DNA from: CAKUFA01 sp963646285
GTDB taxonomy: Bacteria > Bacillota > Clostridia > Christensenellales > Aristaeellaceae
Assembly: GCA_963646285.1 (NCBI GenBank)
Contig: CAVIWF010000069.1
Span: 1-9,550 of the forward strand
Length of the DNA stretch: 9,550 nucleotides
Direction of reading: 5' to 3'
Below the pieces are notes generated by a model that worked only from the letters and a program-made list of their open reading frames with translations, did no database searches and was not told the origin of the DNA. Shown one piece after another: positions 6,794 through 9,550 of this stretch (position 1 is the stretch's first letter; the number at the start of each line of letters is the position of its first letter). Both the position numbers and the translations under genes were made by a program.

Positions 6794-6827
6794 GTGGAAC
6801 GATTTTTTACAAAAAAGAATGTTCCCC
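6794..6827. promoter_or_regulatory. Dyad-symmetric element just upstream of the -35 box
   Basis: GTGGAAC (6794-6800) and GTTCCCC (6821-6827) are inverted copies with one mismatch, enclosing TTTTTT-AC-AAAAAA. It ends five bases upstream of the -35 box, where an activator site or an UP-like A-tract element would sit. No GC-rich stem with a trailing U-tract is present, so it is not a terminator. Confidence 0.45.
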
Positions 6828-6845
6828 TTTCGTCAATGGCTCAAA

Positions 6846-6855
6846 CTGCATGCAG
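6846..6855. other. 10-bp perfect palindrome
   Basis: CTGCATGCAG is fully self-complementary and lies in otherwise featureless intergenic DNA. It could be a dimeric protein-binding site. The rest of 6828-6905 holds nothing I can recognise: no ORF, no promoter facing the right arm. Confidence 0.3.
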
Positions 6856-6905
6856 GATGAAAACCGGGGCGATCAGATAGCATATCTTGGAAACAATGCG
6901 CCGAA

Positions 6906-6929
6906 AAAGTTAGCTTCAAGGTTAACTTT
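6906..6929. other. Stem-loop abutting the right-arm junction
   Basis: AAAGTTA (6906-6912) and TAACTTT (6923-6929) are perfect inverted copies. With two G-U wobbles the stem extends to 10 bp around a UCAA tetraloop. It ends one base before the first unique base and two before the repeat starts at 6931, a position suggestive of a role in forming the rearrangement, or of the fold-back that made an artefact. Confidence 0.5.
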
Positions 6930-6930
6930 G

Positions 6931-7042
6931 GATTCTCTTCACCAAAGAGAGCACCGAGGGCGTCAGCGAAGGTGCCACCACCGCCATGGGCGGGGAGCCT
7001 GTGGGCAAGGTGCAGGCCACGGTGAGGAAAGCAGCGGAGTGA
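6931..7042 (+). pseudogene. C-terminal fragment of the sugar transferase (right arm)
   Basis: The last 36 codons (residues 452-487) and TGA stop of the glycosylphosphotransferase are repeated here without the catalytic part. An in-frame TAA lies at 6923-6925 and no start precedes the fragment, so it is not translated as a protein of its own. It shows that the duplication began within that gene, and it would supply the missing C-terminus if the spacer inverted. Confidence 0.95.
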
Positions 7043-7074
7043 TGGGGTTGGAGATGGATGAAAAAGGGGGGTGA
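7042..7074 (+). other. 10-codon ORF before the radical SAM gene (right copy)
   Basis: Mirror of 2477-2509, with the same TGATG overlap and the same TGA in frame with the radical SAM gene. In this copy no translated sugar transferase precedes it, so coupling could not operate unless the spacer inverted. Confidence 0.4.
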
Positions 7075-7125
7075 AGGCTTATTCCTCAGGATGAAAAGGA
7101 AAAGCAAAGCAGCACAGCAACGGAA

Positions 7126-8283
7126 GTGCGGACGTACAGCAGTGTCCTTGACCTGCTGGAAGACCTGGAGCGTGACGGCGTTCCCGATACTGCCGTGGAG
7201 CAGGAAGTGGAACGCTTCATGAACCTGCAAGCGAGGATGCAGGGCGTGCCCATCAGCGTAGGCTTTGAGCTGACCCCTTTGTGCAATTTCGACTGCAAAA
7301 TGTGCTACGTCCACCTGACCAAGGCACAAATGGAACGGGAAGGCACGGTGCTCTCCACGGAACGGTGGCTGAGCATCATGAAGCAGGCCGTTGAGGCTGG
7401 CATGCTGGATGCTGACCTGACCGGCGGCGAATGCCTGACCCATCCCGGGTTTAAGGAGCTGTACCTGTACCTGCTGTCCCAAGGGGTGAAGGTTGGGGTG
7501 CTGACCAATGGCGCATTGCTGACCGAGGAAATGGCTGACTTCTTCGCCCAATACCCGCCCCGTCTTGTGCAGATGACCGTTTACGGCACCAGTGAAGAGG
7601 ACTACCAGCGAGTGACCGGCCACCGAGCCTTTGGGGATGTGTGCGCTGCCATTGAGCGGCTGAAGAAACGAAACATTCCCTTGCGGCTGACAGTAACCCC
7701 CAGCCAGTACATACAGCAGGACGTTCATGCCCTGCTGACCTTCCTGCGGGAACAAGGGGTGCAATACGGCATCGGTGGTGTTTCCATCCCTGCACGGGAG
7801 AACACCGGCAGAGCGTTCGAGGATTTTGCTCCGGAAGCTGCCCTGTATGCACAGATGGACTTGGACGAGGAAGCATACCACGATTCCCTGACAAAGCCGG
7901 GCAATGCTGTGCCATCCAAGCAGTTTGAACGAATCCCCAGCGATTACAAGCCGGTCAGCCCTGTGCCCTGCTCTTCCGGGCAAAGCACCTGCCACATCAA
8001 CTGGAAAGGCGAAATGCAGCCCTGCATCTCGTACCACACGGTGACCAGCTCAGTGCTGAAGCAGGGCTTTGCAGCCGCATGGGAGGAAATCAAGGGCATC
8101 ATGGCGACTTGGCGACCGCCGGAACAGTGCCGAAGCTGTAAGCTGCTGCCTTCCTGCCGCGCTTGCGCCGCCGAAAAGACCTTCGGTGTGCTGAACGGCG
8201 AAGTCAATCAAGCGGTTTGCCAGCGGTGTGCCTGTTTGGTGGAAGCAGGCATTCTTTCTGCGCCAGAACAGCTGTGTCCCTAA
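7126..8283 (+). CDS. Radical SAM/SPASM peptide maturase (right copy)
   Basis: Identical protein to the left copy: C53-x3-C57-x2-C60, TGGE at 99-102 and the SPASM cysteines 282-368 are all retained, so the gene is intact rather than decaying. It begins with the same weakly supported GTG. What differs is the context: upstream lie only the sugar-transferase fragment and the AT-rich region, with no forward promoter that I can see, so expression would need read-through from elsewhere or inversion of the spacer. Confidence 0.93.
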   Translation: MRTYSSVLDLLEDLERDGVPDTAVEQEVERFMNLQARMQGVPISVGFELTPLCNFDCKMCYVHLTKAQMEREGTVLSTERWLSIMKQAVEAGMLDADLTGGECLTHPGFKELYLYLLSQGVKVGVLTNGALLTEEMADFFAQYPPRLVQMTVYGTSEEDYQRVTGHRAFGDVCAAIERLKKRNIPLRLTVTPSQYIQQDVHALLTFLREQGVQYGIGGVSIPARENTGRAFEDFAPEAALYAQMDLDEEAYHDSLTKPGNAVPSKQFERIPSDYKPVSPVPCSSGQSTCHINWKGEMQPCISYHTVTSSVLKQGFAAAWEEIKGIMATWRPPEQCRSCKLLPSCRACAAEKTFGVLNGEVNQAVCQRCACLVEAGILSAPEQLCP

Positions 8284-8304
8284 CCATGAAGATATACGAT
8301 ATTG

Positions 8305-8312
8305 AAAGGAGA
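8305..8312 (+). promoter_or_regulatory. Strong Shine-Dalgarno site of the precursor gene (right)
   Basis: AAAGGAGA, nine bases before ATG 8322; mirror of the site at 1239-1246. The nearby ATATACGATAT (8292-8302) is AT-rich, but I find no matching -35 box. Confidence 0.8.
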
Positions 8313-8321
8313 ACAACAAAC

Positions 8322-8540
8322 ATGAAACGAGCATATACGAAGCCTAAGGCGAAGATGGTGAACTTTCAGTACACCGAACGAGTGGTAGCTTCTGGAGCTG
8401 TAGGACGCTATGGCAGTGGCGATGGATGGACCGTATGCCAGATGAACAGTTTAACCTGCACCTATTATTATGACGCAAGCGTCTATAAGTGCGGCAACAT
8501 TCCACCCCAAAATCCCGGAATGCCTGACCCCACCATATGA
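8322..8540 (+). CDS. RiPP precursor peptide, 72 aa (right copy)
   Basis: Identical to the left precursor, including the cysteines at 39, 46 and 57 and the Thr71 near the C-terminus. Precursor genes are usually the most variable part of duplicated RiPP cassettes, so identity here argues that the copy is very young, homogenised by recombination, or artefactual. The 38-base gap after the radical SAM stop and the ATGA overlap with the kinase gene are preserved. Confidence 0.85.
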   Translation: MKRAYTKPKAKMVNFQYTERVVASGAVGRYGSGDGWTVCQMNSLTCTYYYDASVYKCGNIPPQNPGMPDPTI

Positions 8541-9550
8541 GCTGCTTCAGTCAGGTAAAGGAGCACTGCCGCCTGGAAGTCATGCCGGCGGCAGACCTGA
8601 CGCCCTTTCAAGGAGCAACCCTCGTTTGCCAAAGCGAAAACCTGCTGGTGTACAAGACAGTGGATGGCAACTGGCTGCATTGCTGCAATAACGGCATTGC
8701 CGTGCCTTACGTGGTGACTGACCCTGCCTTTCAGCAGGCAACGGTCTACACCATTGAGATACCGGGGGAAGAACCGGATAGTGAGCTAACCCGGTTTCTC
8801 CTCCGCACCGCCATGGAATGCCGCTTCTGCCACGAGTCCATCGTCTCCCTCCATGCTGCCTGCGTGGAGGGAGAAGGCTATGCGGTGTGCTTTACCGGGG
8901 ATTCCGGCGTGGGCAAGTCCACCCGGGCACAGGCGTGGATGCAGGGGCTGGGGGCTAAGTTCATTAGCGGAGACAGGCCTGCCATTCGGCTGGAGCAAAA
9001 GGGCTGCACTGCCTGCGGTGTGCCCTGGGACGGCAAGGAGCAGATTTTCCGCAATGTGGAGCGCCCCCTGTCCGCCATTCTGGAAGTGCGCCGGGCACCC
9101 TTTACCCGCCTGCGCCGTCTGACGGAAGACCAGGCCTATCAGGTGCTGATTCGGCAAAGCTTTATCCCCATGTGGGATGCGGACACTGCCGCTCTGGCCA
9201 TGGTGAACGTAGGGCGGCTGAGCCGCAGTGTGCCTGTGTACCGGCTGTTCTGCGGCCCGGAGGAAGCAGACGCCCGGGAAACCTACCGCATACTGTTCAA
9301 AAACCCTGAAGAAATCCGAGAGGAGTTGCCTGACATGCAAATCAAGGAAGGGTTCATTCTCCGCACCATTGGCAGTGAGCACATGGTGATGCCAACCGGT
9401 GAGAACATCGCCAAGTTTGGCGGTGCTGTGGTGCTCAGCGACACGGCGGCGTTCATCTTCGAGCAGCTGAAGCAGCCCATCGCCCGGGAAGATCTGTTGA
9501 AGCTCATTGTTGGGGAGTTTGACGTGGACGAAGCCACGGCAGGCAAGGAC
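8537..9550 (+). CDS. HPr-kinase-like/PqqD fusion, right copy (3' end missing)
   Basis: Open from ATG 8537 to the window end (338 codons), mirror of 1-1014. P-loop GDSGVGKST and PqqD motifs are intact. The visible PqqD part ends just after FDVDEATAGKD. By comparison with the tail at 5707-5760, the domain probably needs only about 15-20 more residues beyond the window. Confidence 0.88.
   Translation, partial: MSCFSQVKEHCRLEVMPAADLTPFQGATLVCQSENLLVYKTVDGNWLHCCNNGIAVPYVVTDPAFQQATVYTIEIPGEEPDSELTRFLLRTAMECRFCHESIVSLHAACVEGEGYAVCFTGDSGVGKSTRAQAWMQGLGAKFISGDRPAIRLEQKGCTACGVPWDGKEQIFRNVERPLSAILEVRRAPFTRLRRLTEDQAYQVLIRQSFIPMWDADTAALAMVNVGRLSRSVPVYRLFCGPEEADARETYRILFKNPEEIREELPDMQIKEGFILRTIGSEHMVMPTGENIAKFGGAVVLSDTAAFIFEQLKQPIAREDLLKLIVGEFDVDEATAGKD
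9335..9550 (+). other. Possible internal start giving a free PqqD-like protein (right copy)
   Basis: ATG 9335 (residue 267 of the fusion) with AGGAG at 9321-9325. It mirrors the site at 216 on the other arm. Confidence 0.4.

Larger units (their letters stand above)
6931..9550. repeat. Right arm of the 2.6-kb inverted repeat
   Basis: Mirror copy of 1-2620, with its genes on the plus strand. Its inner edge falls within codon 451 of the sugar-transferase gene. Immediately outside it the sequence is AT-rich non-coding DNA with an in-frame TAA at 6923-6925, so the gene is not continued. No transposase, integrase or terminal direct repeat is visible at the edge. Complete identity implies a very recent duplication, ongoing gene conversion, or an assembly or amplification fold-back. 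Confidence 0.97.

Noticed and set aside
6794..6827. Intrinsic terminator
   Set aside because: The stem is short and AT-rich and not followed by a U-tract in either direction.
6667..7074. Plus-strand open frame crossing the right-arm junction
   Set aside because: It reads through intergenic stem-loops and an out-of-frame part of the sugar-transferase tail, so it is a chance frame.
8163..8540. Longer start for the precursor (125 codons, or ATG at 8286)
   Set aside because: The far upstream start overlaps the radical SAM gene out of frame, and ATG 8322 has a strong, well-spaced ribosome site and the typical leader start.
1..9550. Hairpin telomere of a linear replicon
   Set aside because: Reading through a telomere would give arms meeting with little or no spacer; here a 4.3-kb unique spacer separates them.
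1..9550. tRNA, rRNA or CRISPR array
   Set aside because: No cloverleaf-like stretch, rRNA core motif or regularly spaced short repeats were seen on either strand.

Overview
The window reads as a RiPP (ribosomally made, post-translationally modified peptide) biosynthesis locus from a Gram-positive gut-type bacterium. Coding regions are GC-rich, a near-consensus sigma-A promoter lies in an AT-rich intergenic stretch, Shine-Dalgarno motifs are strong, and genes are joined by ATGA/TGATG overlaps. The precursor leader (MKRxYxKP...F...E.V.A) resembles those common in Clostridia. A Clostridia/Oscillospiraceae origin is my best guess; the sequence does not prove it.

The dominant structural fact is a 2620-bp inverted repeat with no mismatch that I could find. 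The left arm is 1-2620, the right arm 6931-9550, and the unique spacer 2621-6930 (4310 bp). Both arms run off the window at exactly mirrored positions (x pairs with 9551-x), so the window is almost certainly a whole contig whose ends were set by the repeat. Each arm carries, in order, the last 36 codons of a polyprenyl glycosylphosphotransferase gene, a radical SAM/SPASM maturase, a 72-residue Cys-containing precursor peptide, and an HPr-kinase-like protein fused to a PqqD-like domain that is cut off by the window end.

The spacer holds the only promoter I can see (minus strand: TTGACA, 16-bp spacer with a T10 run, TATAAT, at 6789-6762). Downstream of it come a possible short leader ORF, an S26-family Ser-His peptidase, a broken pqqD-like gene, an ABC exporter without a C39 peptidase domain, and the body of the glycosylphosphotransferase, which runs into the left arm. 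Transcription therefore goes leftward: peptidase, pqqD remnant, exporter, sugar transferase, radical SAM, precursor, kinase-PqqD. The right arm repeats the last three genes on the plus strand with no visible promoter.

Proposed biochemistry (inference): the PqqD-like domain binds the leader, the SPASM enzyme crosslinks the Cys- and Tyr-rich core, the kinase domain may phosphorylate the peptide, the Ser-His peptidase removes the leader and the ABC protein exports the product. The role of the sugar transferase is unknown.

If the inverted repeat is real, recombination between the arms would flip the promoter-bearing spacer and rebuild an intact operon in either direction, because the repeat boundary lies inside the sugar-transferase gene. 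If it is not real, it is a fold-back assembly or amplification artefact. The sequence alone cannot decide, and this is the first thing to test.
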